Below are positions 54,444 through 62,628 of a DNA stretch of 64,000 bases, one piece after another. How positions within the stretch are numbered: position 1 is the first letter of the stretch; each line of letters opens with the position of its first letter. This stretch comes from Aeromonas fluvialis (GTDB lineage Bacteria > Pseudomonadota > Gammaproteobacteria > Enterobacterales > Aeromonadaceae): positions 1 to 64,000 of the forward strand of contig NZ_CDBO01000035.1 in NCBI RefSeq assembly GCF_000819885.1. The letters run 5' to 3'. Below the pieces are notes generated by a model. It worked only from the letters and a program-made list of their open reading frames with translations. It was not told the origin of the DNA and searched no databases. The position numbers and the translations under genes are program-made.

Positions 54444-55676
54444 ATGTCCCTGATCAAGCCACGCAGCAACAAATCCTCTCGCCGTGCATCCCCTCCTCGC
54501 GCCAGCGCCAACCCCGCGCTCGACCTCTTTCATCGTCACTGGCACGCCATCGAGAAGCAGCAAGCCAAAATGGACAAGTTCGCCAGCGACGGGCGTGCTA
54601 TCTATGACCGTTTCTGCCACGAGATCGAACCGCTCGAGCGCCAGCAGTGTGCCCTCATCTATCAGCTCTGCCAGCGCCTCACCACCTTCACTGCGCGCAA
54701 GAGCTTTACCCAGTGGCAGCGCGAGACCTTGCATGATTGGATCCACGAGCTGTTTAGCTACCTCGAGTCCAACCCTTTTCGCGGGGAGCTGGATCTTGAA
54801 GCCATCGCCATCGACCTGCAGGCCAACAGCAGCGCACTCATGGATGAGGAGATGATCGAGCAGCAGTGCGATTTGATGTACGCCATGTTGATGGAGGCCT
54901 GCGGCCACGCCCCCGACGACCGGGAACAGTTGCGGGCATTCGTACGCGACCCGCACCAGCTGCGCGACTACATGCTCAATGCTCGGGCCCAGGCGCACTC
55001 CGCCGACCAAGACGATGGCGACGCGGGTGAGGAAGGTGATGACGTCTCCTTTGACTGGGATCTCGAGGGGATCGATGAGGACGAGGACGAGGACAATCCC
55101 TTTGCTGATCACGCATTCGAAGACGATGAACCGGAGCACGCCGCCGGCCAGGTCGATGCGCTGTTTGATAAATCCAGCTTAAAGCAGCTCTATCGCAAGC
55201 TGGCCATGGCCTTGCACCCCGATCGCGAGCCAGATCCGGTTAAACGTGAGGAAAAAAACCAGCTGATGGGTCAGCTTAGCCACGCCTGGGAGCATCAGGA
55301 GATGTTCACCCTCTTGCAGTTGGCACATACCCATCTGCCTGAGTCGGAGAGCCTGCTCAGTGCCGACAATCTGGCCTACATCAATCCGCTGCTCAAACGG
55401 CGGCTGCGCGACCTCGAACGTCAGTACTATCTCGAGACGGAGCAGGGCCTGCTGGCGGTGGTGCTCAGACGGTTCAAACAACGCTCCAAGAAAAAGACCG
55501 AGGCGGCGTTTGCCGAGCATCGTGCCTATCTGGAGCAAGATATTGACGACCTCCAGCAGCATTTGGCCGAGATCCGCTCCTTGCAGACCCTCAAGCCCTA
55601 TCTGTCCGCCCGCTTGAATGCGCAGCAAGACGCCTTCTGGGATGATGGCTTCGATCTGGACTCGCTGTTTCGCTGA
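54444..55676 (+). CDS. J-domain protein (DnaJ-like) with acidic central region
   Basis: A 410-aa protein. The N-terminal 200 residues are helical with no domain I recognise. Residues about 185-235 are strongly acidic (EEGDDVSFDWDLEGIDEDED). A J-domain-like segment follows (KSSLKQLYRKLAMALHPDRE, with HPD), then AWEHQEMFTLLQLAHTHLP and a coiled-coil C-terminus (RSKKKTEAAFAEHRAYLEQD). The HPD motif implies it recruits Hsp70 (DnaK); the client is unknown. AAGGAGG lies 8 bases before the chosen ATG, which is decisive. Its stop codon lies within the tandem repeat that marks the start of the accessory region. Confidence 0.8.
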   Translation: MSLIKPRSNKSSRRASPPRASANPALDLFHRHWHAIEKQQAKMDKFASDGRAIYDRFCHEIEPLERQQCALIYQLCQRLTTFTARKSFTQWQRETLHDWIHELFSYLESNPFRGELDLEAIAIDLQANSSALMDEEMIEQQCDLMYAMLMEACGHAPDDREQLRAFVRDPHQLRDYMLNARAQAHSADQDDGDAGEEGDDVSFDWDLEGIDEDEDEDNPFADHAFEDDEPEHAAGQVDALFDKSSLKQLYRKLAMALHPDREPDPVKREEKNQLMGQLSHAWEHQEMFTLLQLAHTHLPESESLLSADNLAYINPLLKRRLRDLERQYYLETEQGLLAVVLRRFKQRSKKKTEAAFAEHRAYLEQDIDDLQQHLAEIRSLQTLKPYLSARLNAQQDAFWDDGFDLDSLFR

Positions 55677-55689
55677 CAGTTTCGCTGAC
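55667..55689. repeat. Tandem 11-bp direct repeat at the J-domain gene stop
   Basis: GTTTCGCTGAC occurs twice (55667-55677 and 55679-55689), one base apart. The first copy contains the TGA stop of the J-domain gene. It could be a simple slippage duplication or the trace of an attachment core at the island boundary. No third copy is visible up to 64000. Confidence 0.7.
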
Positions 55690-55700
55690 TTAACACCGGT

Positions 55701-55733
55701 TGTGGTCAGGGACCGCCATGGGCCTTGACCACA
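55701..55733. other. Hairpin downstream of the J-domain gene
   Basis: TGTGGTCA pairs with TGACCACA around a 17-base spacer. No T tract follows, so this may be a weak terminator or a protein-binding dyad near the island edge. Confidence 0.4.
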
Positions 55734-55908
55734 TCCCGCCGACAAGAGCCCGTAGTTAGGATGTGACCGCGCTGGCAACACGCCCCACCCCGCTTTGTGA
55801 TCACCTCCGCAATCTCATCATTTTTTACCCATCCTCCCCGTCGAACGACTAGCCAAATTCGCTTGGCTCCCTAATGTAGGGGCTATCTGCCTCACGCTGA
55901 TTGGACGC
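55734..55908. promoter_or_regulatory. Upstream region of the recombinase operon with two dyads
   Basis: The dyads AGCCAA/TTGGCT (55851-55868) and CCCTA/TAGGG (55869-55881) sit side by side 27-58 bases before the first gene. They could be an operator for the helix-turn-helix-like first protein or recombinase arm/core sites. I cannot fix a promoter. Confidence 0.3.
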
Positions 55909-56493
55909 ATGCATTTATCAACCCAGTATGATGCCTTTACCCTGCACCCCATGCTCGCCCGCTTTGCGACGCTGGCGAGCTCATACCCGCTGCATGACGC
56001 CCTGCGACGTCCCTCGCCGTTGACCCGGATCGCCAGCCTGACCCCGCTGCTGGTCAGCGAGCGATGCAAACGCCCCGATCAGCGCGGCCATCAGATCACC
56101 CTGCTCGGCCCGTTGTTGCCGCTATTGTGGTGGCCTGCGCTCGATCAGCCCCCCGCCGGCTTGCCACTGACCCAGGTCACGTTAACTGATGACAAACTAG
56201 AGGCCATGCTGTGCGCCGAACTGCTGCGCTATATGCAGTTATCCCCCGACGGGACGGTGCCTGAGTGGGGACGCCGCGTCCTCAACCAGGCGCTGGATCA
56301 GGCCGCCCGCCAGCGGCTGTTCGGTCAGACCAGCAAGCTGTCGCAACAGGATGTTGCCGATTGGCTGGGGTTGAGCCGTGCTCAACTGGCCCATCAGGCC
56401 AGGCACCTGACGCAGGGCCGTGTCCACCGGGAAGACCCCGTGGCAGAGCCGGCTTTTTTCAGCCAGTGGCAAGCGGCACAGTGTGATCATTGA
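55909..56493 (+). CDS. Small protein of the recombinase operon, HTH-like
   Basis: A 194-aa protein I do not recognise. The stretch LSQQDVADWLGLSRAQLAHQ (about residues 143-162) has the spacing of a helix-turn-helix, suggesting DNA binding. The N-terminal half is hydrophobic/proline-rich (TLLGPLLPLLWWPALDQPP) but not a clear membrane helix. It is the first gene of a coupled operon; the next gene's GTG lies inside its last codons. It could be a regulator, an excisionase-like factor or a structural partner of the two large recombinase-like proteins. The ribosome binding site before the ATG is weak. Confidence 0.65.
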   Translation: MHLSTQYDAFTLHPMLARFATLASSYPLHDALRRPSPLTRIASLTPLLVSERCKRPDQRGHQITLLGPLLPLLWWPALDQPPAGLPLTQVTLTDDKLEAMLCAELLRYMQLSPDGTVPEWGRRVLNQALDQAARQRLFGQTSKLSQQDVADWLGLSRAQLAHQARHLTQGRVHREDPVAEPAFFSQWQAAQCDH

Positions 56494-58876
56494 TCCGGCG
56501 CCCCTTGATCCTGCCGAACGGGTCTGGCAGCTGCTATTTCCGGTCGCGTTGACCCGCGACCATTCACTGATCGCTCATAAGCTGTGCCAGGCAATTGCCG
56601 AAGATATCGACCTGGGCCGCGAGTTTGATCAGCTGCTGGCAGCGGATCGGCAGTGGCTGACGCAGCGGCTCGATGCCATGGCACAGTCAGTGCAGCCGGA
56701 TGCGATGCAACCACCGTGCTCGTTAACACAGCAAGACAGTGCGGCACGGGCCCTGCGTGGTCAGCTCAAACAGCAAAAAACCCTCAGTAAATATTATTTT
56801 GTCGATTGTGTGCTGGCCGAGTTGCAGCACGGGGTGACCCTCAATGCGACGCTGTTTGCCCTCTTCAAAAAGCTGACCTTGCTGGCGGCGATCACCCTCA
56901 CTCGCCTGAATCTGAGCGAGCAGATCCGGGAAGATGGGTCCATCGATGCGGCCCTGCGCAATGTCCGTCTGGCGGCCGATCAGCGCCGCGGCTCGCTGCT
57001 GGTGTTTCTGTCCAAGCTCGATCTCACCTTGCCACTCGACACCCTGATCACGGCGATCGAGGATCAACGCCCCGAATTTGCCAACAACAAGACCCTGACC
57101 GGTCAGGTCGATACCCTGCTGCGGGTACTTGAGCGGCTGGTCGAGCAGCGCGTCAAGCAGCAACGGGGGGGCGGTGCCCACCGTGAGCATGCCAATCAAA
57201 AACTGGAGTTCAGTCCACTGACCCTGGCCGAGGATCAGGTGCAGATCTCCCGCATCAGTGCCCTGCTCACCCATCAGGGACGGCGCGGGCTCAGCGACGG
57301 GGAGCTGGAAATTCAGCGCGATAGGCCAACCGATCAAGAGACTTGGCTCATCACCCAGCAAGGCGATGACCTCGAAGCGGTCCCCCCCTTGATGGATTGG
57401 CAGGCTCGCGCCCAGCAGAGTCAGTCGGTGGCCTTGAGCATGTCGCTGCGCGCGCAGTTACTGCCCTGTGATCCGGGCTGCGCGCAGGCGCGTGATATCA
57501 CCACCCTGGTCAAGGCACTGTGCAAAGGAGCGGCGCATCAACCCGCCATGCTGGCACTGCTGGCGATGCTGGTGTTGGGGCTCGATTGGCCAGCGCTTGG
57601 CCAGTTACCGGTGTGGACCCGGGGGCCTGCCAAGTGGCCTGGCCCCGGACGTGCCTTTGGCAAGGATGAGGAGCACTTCAATGACAACGGGATCTGGTGC
57701 CTGGAAACGCACTTTGCGCTGCAGCGTTGGCATCAGGTGGCCAACAGTCAGGTGCACCGGGGCTTGAACGCCTTGCTGCCCAAGGTGCATTTTTACCTGT
57801 TATTGCCGCTCCCAGAGCAGCTGCGCCCCTTGATTGTCGATGATCGGTGGCAGCCGGTGACCCGCCAGATGCTGCAGCAGACGCTTGGCGAATTGTGTCA
57901 GCGCTACCGCCTCACCCTGACCCTGGCCCAGCTCAGCCGTTACCTGGCTCAGTGGCTCAAACGCCATCAGGTGGATGAGGCGATCAGCGGTCTGCTGCGC
58001 GGGAAAACCGCCCAGCAATGCGCGCCGCTGGCCTACAGCCACCTCCAGCATGAGGCGGTGCTCAGGGTGTGGCACAGCTATCTGGCCCAGCTGGGCTGTG
58101 CCACCGACGCCACCCCGGCACCGGACACCGCAATCGGCAGTCGGCTCTATCCCGACAGTGCGACACTGCGCACCTTGCTGGCCCCCTATCAGCACTATCT
58201 CAGCCAGCCTGAGATAGTCGCCCTGCGCCGCCAGTATGACCCGCGTTATCACAACCTGCTGGTGCGCCACACCTTGCTGATCCTCAATCTGGCCACCGGG
58301 GCCCGCCCGGTGACCGACATGTATGGTGAGCGTCGCAGTTATGATCCGCGGCTCGCCGTGATGCTGCTGACCGACAAAGAAGCCCGCGACTGCAGTGCGG
58401 CCCGGCTGGTGCCATTGCCCCCGCTGGCGCTGGCGCAATTACAGGCGCTCGATGATCACCTGGCCCAGCTGGCGATGAGCCGTGCACCGGGCTTGCAGGC
58501 TGCCGCCACTGCGGCGCAGGCCGCACGGGATAATCAGCGCCCCATGCTGTTTTGGCTTGAACGTGACGACAGCACCGACAGCACCATCCCCTGGCAGGTC
58601 GCCCCCATCACGGTGCAGTCGATGTGCGATCACTTCGACACACTCTTACCCCTGCCCGCCAACTGGCACCGCCACGCCCTGCGCTCAGAGCTGCTGGCAC
58701 GCGCGCAGCCTACCCATCTGATCAACGCCATGCTCGGTCATGAGGAGATGGGACAGGAGTTTGGCCATCCCTTCAGTGGCGCCTCTTTGCAAAGCCTGCG
58801 GACACTGGCGCCGCTGATCCAGACGTGGCTGGAGGCACTCGGCTTGACCGCCCTGGCGGGCTGGGGCTGCCGATGA
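56483..58876 (+). CDS. Large recombinase-like protein lacking the nucleophile tyrosine
   Basis: A 797-aa protein if translation starts at the GTG overlapping the upstream stop; an ATG at 56420 would add 21 residues. The C-terminal 250 residues look like a tyrosine-recombinase core: NLATGARPVTDM (arginine I, about residue 608), HRHALRSEL (HxxR, about 731-734) and INAMLGHEEMGQEFGHPF (GH of box II). Where the YTH-type tyrosine should follow I read FSGASLQSLRTL, with no tyrosine, so strand cleavage is unlikely. The N-terminal 550 residues are helical and unfamiliar. It is coupled by a 4-base ATGA overlap to the third gene. It is probably an architectural partner of the active recombinase. Confidence 0.7.
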   Translation: MIIDPAPLDPAERVWQLLFPVALTRDHSLIAHKLCQAIAEDIDLGREFDQLLAADRQWLTQRLDAMAQSVQPDAMQPPCSLTQQDSAARALRGQLKQQKTLSKYYFVDCVLAELQHGVTLNATLFALFKKLTLLAAITLTRLNLSEQIREDGSIDAALRNVRLAADQRRGSLLVFLSKLDLTLPLDTLITAIEDQRPEFANNKTLTGQVDTLLRVLERLVEQRVKQQRGGGAHREHANQKLEFSPLTLAEDQVQISRISALLTHQGRRGLSDGELEIQRDRPTDQETWLITQQGDDLEAVPPLMDWQARAQQSQSVALSMSLRAQLLPCDPGCAQARDITTLVKALCKGAAHQPAMLALLAMLVLGLDWPALGQLPVWTRGPAKWPGPGRAFGKDEEHFNDNGIWCLETHFALQRWHQVANSQVHRGLNALLPKVHFYLLLPLPEQLRPLIVDDRWQPVTRQMLQQTLGELCQRYRLTLTLAQLSRYLAQWLKRHQVDEAISGLLRGKTAQQCAPLAYSHLQHEAVLRVWHSYLAQLGCATDATPAPDTAIGSRLYPDSATLRTLLAPYQHYLSQPEIVALRRQYDPRYHNLLVRHTLLILNLATGARPVTDMYGERRSYDPRLAVMLLTDKEARDCSAARLVPLPPLALAQLQALDDHLAQLAMSRAPGLQAAATAAQAARDNQRPMLFWLERDDSTDSTIPWQVAPITVQSMCDHFDTLLPLPANWHRHALRSELLARAQPTHLINAMLGHEEMGQEFGHPFSGASLQSLRTLAPLIQTWLEALGLTALAGWGCR

Positions 58877-61800
58877 ATGGGCCACAGACCCTAAACGGCA
58901 ATCCCCTGTGGGAGGCTCGGGAACGGCTGCGCAAGGCAACCGAGGACGCCCCCCGCCACGGCCATCAGGCCCGCAGCAAGAGACGACGGTTAGCGCAGCA
59001 ACAGATCGAACGGATCGCCCTCACGGCGCTGGAAAAATACCTGCCCAAGCTATTTCATCCCACCCCGGAGGTGGGTCAATTCAGCATCCTGTGGCCCCAT
59101 TTTATCGAGGGGCTGGGGCTGGCCTGCCGCAGCGAGGCGCACTATCGGGCCGCGCTGATGGTGGTGGTGAAACTGCTCCATCTGGGCAATACCCGCCAGT
59201 GCTGGTCGCTGCCCCTGCCCACCTTGCCAGTGACGGTGCAGCGCCGACCGCAACGCCAGAGCGAAAGTTGGCTACAACACGGCAGCGCAGTCCTGGCCGC
59301 CCAGCAACAGTGGCTGACACGCATCGACCAACGTAACACTCCCGATAGCGAGCAGTTGCTGGTCGATATTGTGCAAAGTGCCGCCATGCACAGCGGGCTC
59401 AACAGTGCGGCCCGCCTTTATCAGCTGGCCCTGGCGGTCAACCAGCGCACGCCACTTTGGCACAATGGCCAGCAGCTGTGGCTGGCGTTCAGTGACCGCG
59501 GGCGCCCTCATCCCACCAACGCCACAACAGGCCATGAGCCTTGCTGTGAATGGCGCTTTTTCCCGGCGCTGCCGACCCTGGGGCTGCTCTGGCGCTGGTA
59601 TCGGGGCCAGCATCAGTGTGCCTTGCCCGCTGATCTGGCTGGCTTTGACCTCTGGCTGCGACCCCGGCTGGCCCACCCCCTGCCCTCCCTCGATAAGCTG
59701 GCGCGCTTTGGCACCCTCGTCGCCGAGTGCCAACCGGGGGTGGCCTGGCCGCAGATCCTGGTGGGGGTGGCCAACGGCAGCCTGAGTGCCACCAGCCTGC
59801 CCCACGCCAGCTGGCAGGCCCTGCATCAGAGCCACTTGCCCTCGGTCAGCGACCTCTGCCAGCTGCCCCTGACTGCGCCGGCAGATCCGGATGAGCTGGC
59901 CACCCCCGCCTCACAACGGCAACGGGGGCGCCATTTTTCGCCCTTTTTGGAGTCCCTGCGCCGCGCCCTGGCCGAACGCGCCAGCGCGACCACCAAGATG
60001 ACCGCCTCCGCCAGCCTGCAGGCGGTGCGCGCCATCGACACCCGGGCGCTGGGGTTGGCGGAGCTGATCCTGCATGGCTGGTGCTGCCATGCCCTTGAAC
60101 ATCGCCGCAACAAGCCTTCCAGCCTGCGTACCTACCTCGCCAATGGCGGGGTACAGTGGCTGACCCGCTGCCATGGTCACGACATTGGCCAGTGGTCGGG
60201 CGAGACCTGGCTGGCTCACTATCACGCCCTGCTGGAGGAGTATCGTAACCCGGCCATTACCCCGGGTCAGTTCGATCACCCCACCCCGGATGGCCCCCCT
60301 GCGACCGACTCGCCAGCGACCTTAACCCGGCATGCCAGCTATGTCGCCGAGCGGTTAACCCAGTTGCATCAATACGGGGTCAGGCACCATGGTCTGGCGC
60401 CCCTGCCCGAGAGCCTGCTCGATGGGGTACGCAGTCACCCCCATGTGCGCGCCGGGTTGATCAGCGAACCGCTATTTAACACCCTGCTGCAGGCATTGGC
60501 CGCCCACCCCGGCCTCAATGACCGCCTGAGAGAACAGCTGATCATGATCACCCTGCTGGCCGGGCGCGCCGGGCTGCGGCTGTCGGAGCTGATCAAACTG
60601 CGGGTGCAGGATATCGATGATCACCCCGAGGGCTGGCTGCGAGTCCGCAATACCCCGCTCGATGATGGCAAGAGCCCCAGTGCCCGGCGCAATATTCCGA
60701 TCAGCGTGCTGCTTACCCAGAGTGAAGCGGCGCGACTGCAGCAATATGTGCATCAAATGCACAACCGCTATGCCAAGGCGCCGCAAGCCCTGCTGTTTGC
60801 CAGCCACGAGGGCAGCCAGATCCCGCTCACCCCCTCACAGATCACCACCCCGATCATCACCCTGCTGCGTGCCTGCGGCGGCCACAACCTGGTGTTTCAC
60901 CATTTGCGCCACAGCGCATTAGGCAAGCTGCAGCTGGCGCTGCATCACCATGAACTGGCGCTGCATCATCACCCGGTCGGCTTATGGCCTAATGTGCTGC
61001 CGTGGGACGCTGCCCAGTGCCGGGCCATTGTGACCGCCATCACCGCAGACCACGCCCCAAGCAGTTATTGGGCACTGGCGCAATGTGCCGGTCACCTGGG
61101 ACCAGACACCACCCTGCACAGCTACCTGCACCTGTGCGACTGGATCAGCGCGGGCTGCTTGCAGCAGGCCGAGTTTGACTGGACACCCACCCAGCGCCGC
61201 TACTTCACCGGGCTGAGCGATAACCAGTTACGCGAAAGCGGGCTCGGGCAAGGGTCGCTCAGCTACCCTCGCTGCTGGCCACTGCTGCAACACAAGATGC
61301 GTCGCCACCTCCACCTGCTGGCCGTGCAGCACAGCGAGATCTCGCCGCTGCCGCCCCCACCCAAACGCAAGATCGACTTTTTTGTCATCGTCGATGCACT
61401 GCGCCAGGTGGAGCAAGGCAAAAACCTGCAAAGCCTGCTGGCTGGCTATGACCTGTCGCCCGCCCAGATCAGCGAATGGCTGGGCAAAGCCCGGGCGCTG
61501 GGGCAACTGCGCACCCGCCGCCAGCGCTCCCGGCTGCTGGCCGAGCATCGCAAACGACCGGTGCTGCCCGGCGCCCCTCGCAGCCATGCAGAGCAGCAAG
61601 CATTAACCAAACTGGTCAGTGCGGCGCGCCGCCTCTATCGCCGTGAACCCGTGGCATTAAGCCACTGGTTGCGCTACCTGCTGCTGCACACCACCACCAG
61701 CAAACATGGGATCCACTTCAGTGACCCCGCTCAATTGCAGCCGTTTATTGCCACCACCTGTCGGCTGCTGCCCGCCCAGCGGCTGGAGGTCACCCTGCAC

Positions 61801-62106
61801 GTCAAACCGGCCGATCTCGCCACCTGGCAACGAGGGCTACCCAAAGGCATCACCCAGCACCAGCCAACCGGTACACCCCAGCAGCGCAACCGCGCCATAT
61901 TGCGGGTACGGCACCCGGATGAACACGGCATCCTCACCAGACAGCAGGCCAAATCAGGCCCGGGGGCCCGCTTTGAGCACTACAGCAGCCCGGTGCTGAT
62001 CCTGCTCGCCTACGTCATCAGTTTACAGTTGTTTACCCAGGAGGAGATTGAGGGGTGGGGCAAGGATGACACCCGCGATCAGCGCGGTCAGAAAGACGCG
62101 CGATAG
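58873..62106 (+). CDS. Very large tyrosine recombinase/integrase
   Basis: A 1077-aa protein; typical integrases have 300-450 aa. The catalytic set is complete: AGLRLSELIKLRVQDID (arginine I near residue 568), a beta-hairpin lysine candidate in DDGKSPSARRN, HHLRHSALGKL (HxxR near 676-679), CAGHLGPDTTLHSYLHL (histidine near 740, tyrosine near 752). About 450 residues precede the core, and about 320 follow it, including an HTH-like LQSLLAGYDLSPAQISEWLG. The ATG at 58873 overlaps the previous stop (ATGA); codons before it belong to an alternative unlikely start. Its role is inferred as integration/excision of the island. Base use resembles the GC-rich host. Confidence 0.85.
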   Translation: MNGPQTLNGNPLWEARERLRKATEDAPRHGHQARSKRRRLAQQQIERIALTALEKYLPKLFHPTPEVGQFSILWPHFIEGLGLACRSEAHYRAALMVVVKLLHLGNTRQCWSLPLPTLPVTVQRRPQRQSESWLQHGSAVLAAQQQWLTRIDQRNTPDSEQLLVDIVQSAAMHSGLNSAARLYQLALAVNQRTPLWHNGQQLWLAFSDRGRPHPTNATTGHEPCCEWRFFPALPTLGLLWRWYRGQHQCALPADLAGFDLWLRPRLAHPLPSLDKLARFGTLVAECQPGVAWPQILVGVANGSLSATSLPHASWQALHQSHLPSVSDLCQLPLTAPADPDELATPASQRQRGRHFSPFLESLRRALAERASATTKMTASASLQAVRAIDTRALGLAELILHGWCCHALEHRRNKPSSLRTYLANGGVQWLTRCHGHDIGQWSGETWLAHYHALLEEYRNPAITPGQFDHPTPDGPPATDSPATLTRHASYVAERLTQLHQYGVRHHGLAPLPESLLDGVRSHPHVRAGLISEPLFNTLLQALAAHPGLNDRLREQLIMITLLAGRAGLRLSELIKLRVQDIDDHPEGWLRVRNTPLDDGKSPSARRNIPISVLLTQSEAARLQQYVHQMHNRYAKAPQALLFASHEGSQIPLTPSQITTPIITLLRACGGHNLVFHHLRHSALGKLQLALHHHELALHHHPVGLWPNVLPWDAAQCRAIVTAITADHAPSSYWALAQCAGHLGPDTTLHSYLHLCDWISAGCLQQAEFDWTPTQRRYFTGLSDNQLRESGLGQGSLSYPRCWPLLQHKMRRHLHLLAVQHSEISPLPPPPKRKIDFFVIVDALRQVEQGKNLQSLLAGYDLSPAQISEWLGKARALGQLRTRRQRSRLLAEHRKRPVLPGAPRSHAEQQALTKLVSAARRLYRREPVALSHWLRYLLLHTTTSKHGIHFSDPAQLQPFIATTCRLLPAQRLEVTLHVKPADLATWQRGLPKGITQHQPTGTPQQRNRAILRVRHPDEHGILTRQQAKSGPGARFEHYSSPVLILLAYVISLQLFTQEEIEGWGKDDTRDQRGQKDAR

Positions 62107-62110
62107 GTTT

Positions 62111-62500
62111 ATGGATGCCAAAAATCAGGGGAAGCAGCAAGATCAGACTGACTGGTTATTTGCCTCGATCCAGACCTTAGGCAAGCGTCACCATTTACGG
62201 CGTTTGCGCCGGATCATTTCGATTACATCGTAGTCGATGAGTTTCATCATGCCGCTGCGGATACCTCTCGGCGACTACTGGATCACTTCCAACCCCGCTT
62301 CTTGCTGGGTTTGACCGCCTCGCCGGAGCGCACCGATCATGCTGATATTCTCTCTCTGTGTGATAACAATCAGGTTTTTGCATGCCACTTTGCCGAGGCC
62401 ATCGAACAACATTTTTAGTCCCGCGGCCTATCACTGCATCCTTGATGACACCATCGACTATACCGCCTTGCCGTGGCGCACGAACTGGCTTGGCTATTAG
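62111..62500 (+). pseudogene. DExH-box superfamily II helicase fragment
   Basis: Three frames together read part of a restriction-type helicase: QDQTDWLFASIQTLGKRHHL, then after a frameshift near 62203 FAPDHFDYIVVDEFHHAA (Walker B DEFHH), FLLGLTASPERTDHADIL (SAT-like motif III as TAS), to a stop at 62418, then in a third frame DDTIDYTALPWR. The order matches the middle of large DEAD/DEAH helicases of the DUF3427-associated type. N- and C-terminal parts are missing. It is a dead cargo gene or the scar of a replaced one. Confidence 0.8.
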
Positions 62501-62628
62501 AGCACTCCTTTCAGCTTCGTTTGACTGGCTCACCGATGATGGCCATGCATCCGAGTAGGATTATTTAGTTACCATTTTTACCCCGAGCCATGGCCAATAT
62601 TTTACTCACTGCGTGAATGATGTGGTCT

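Noticed and set aside
58825-58872. Upstream ATG of the large recombinase gene
   Set aside because: It would overlap the previous gene by 52 bases; the ATGA overlap at 58873 is the normal coupled start.
62500-62628. Further coding fragments such as HELAWLLEHSFQLRL after the helicase scar
   Set aside because: Short open stretches in several frames with no family I can recognise; too weak to call.
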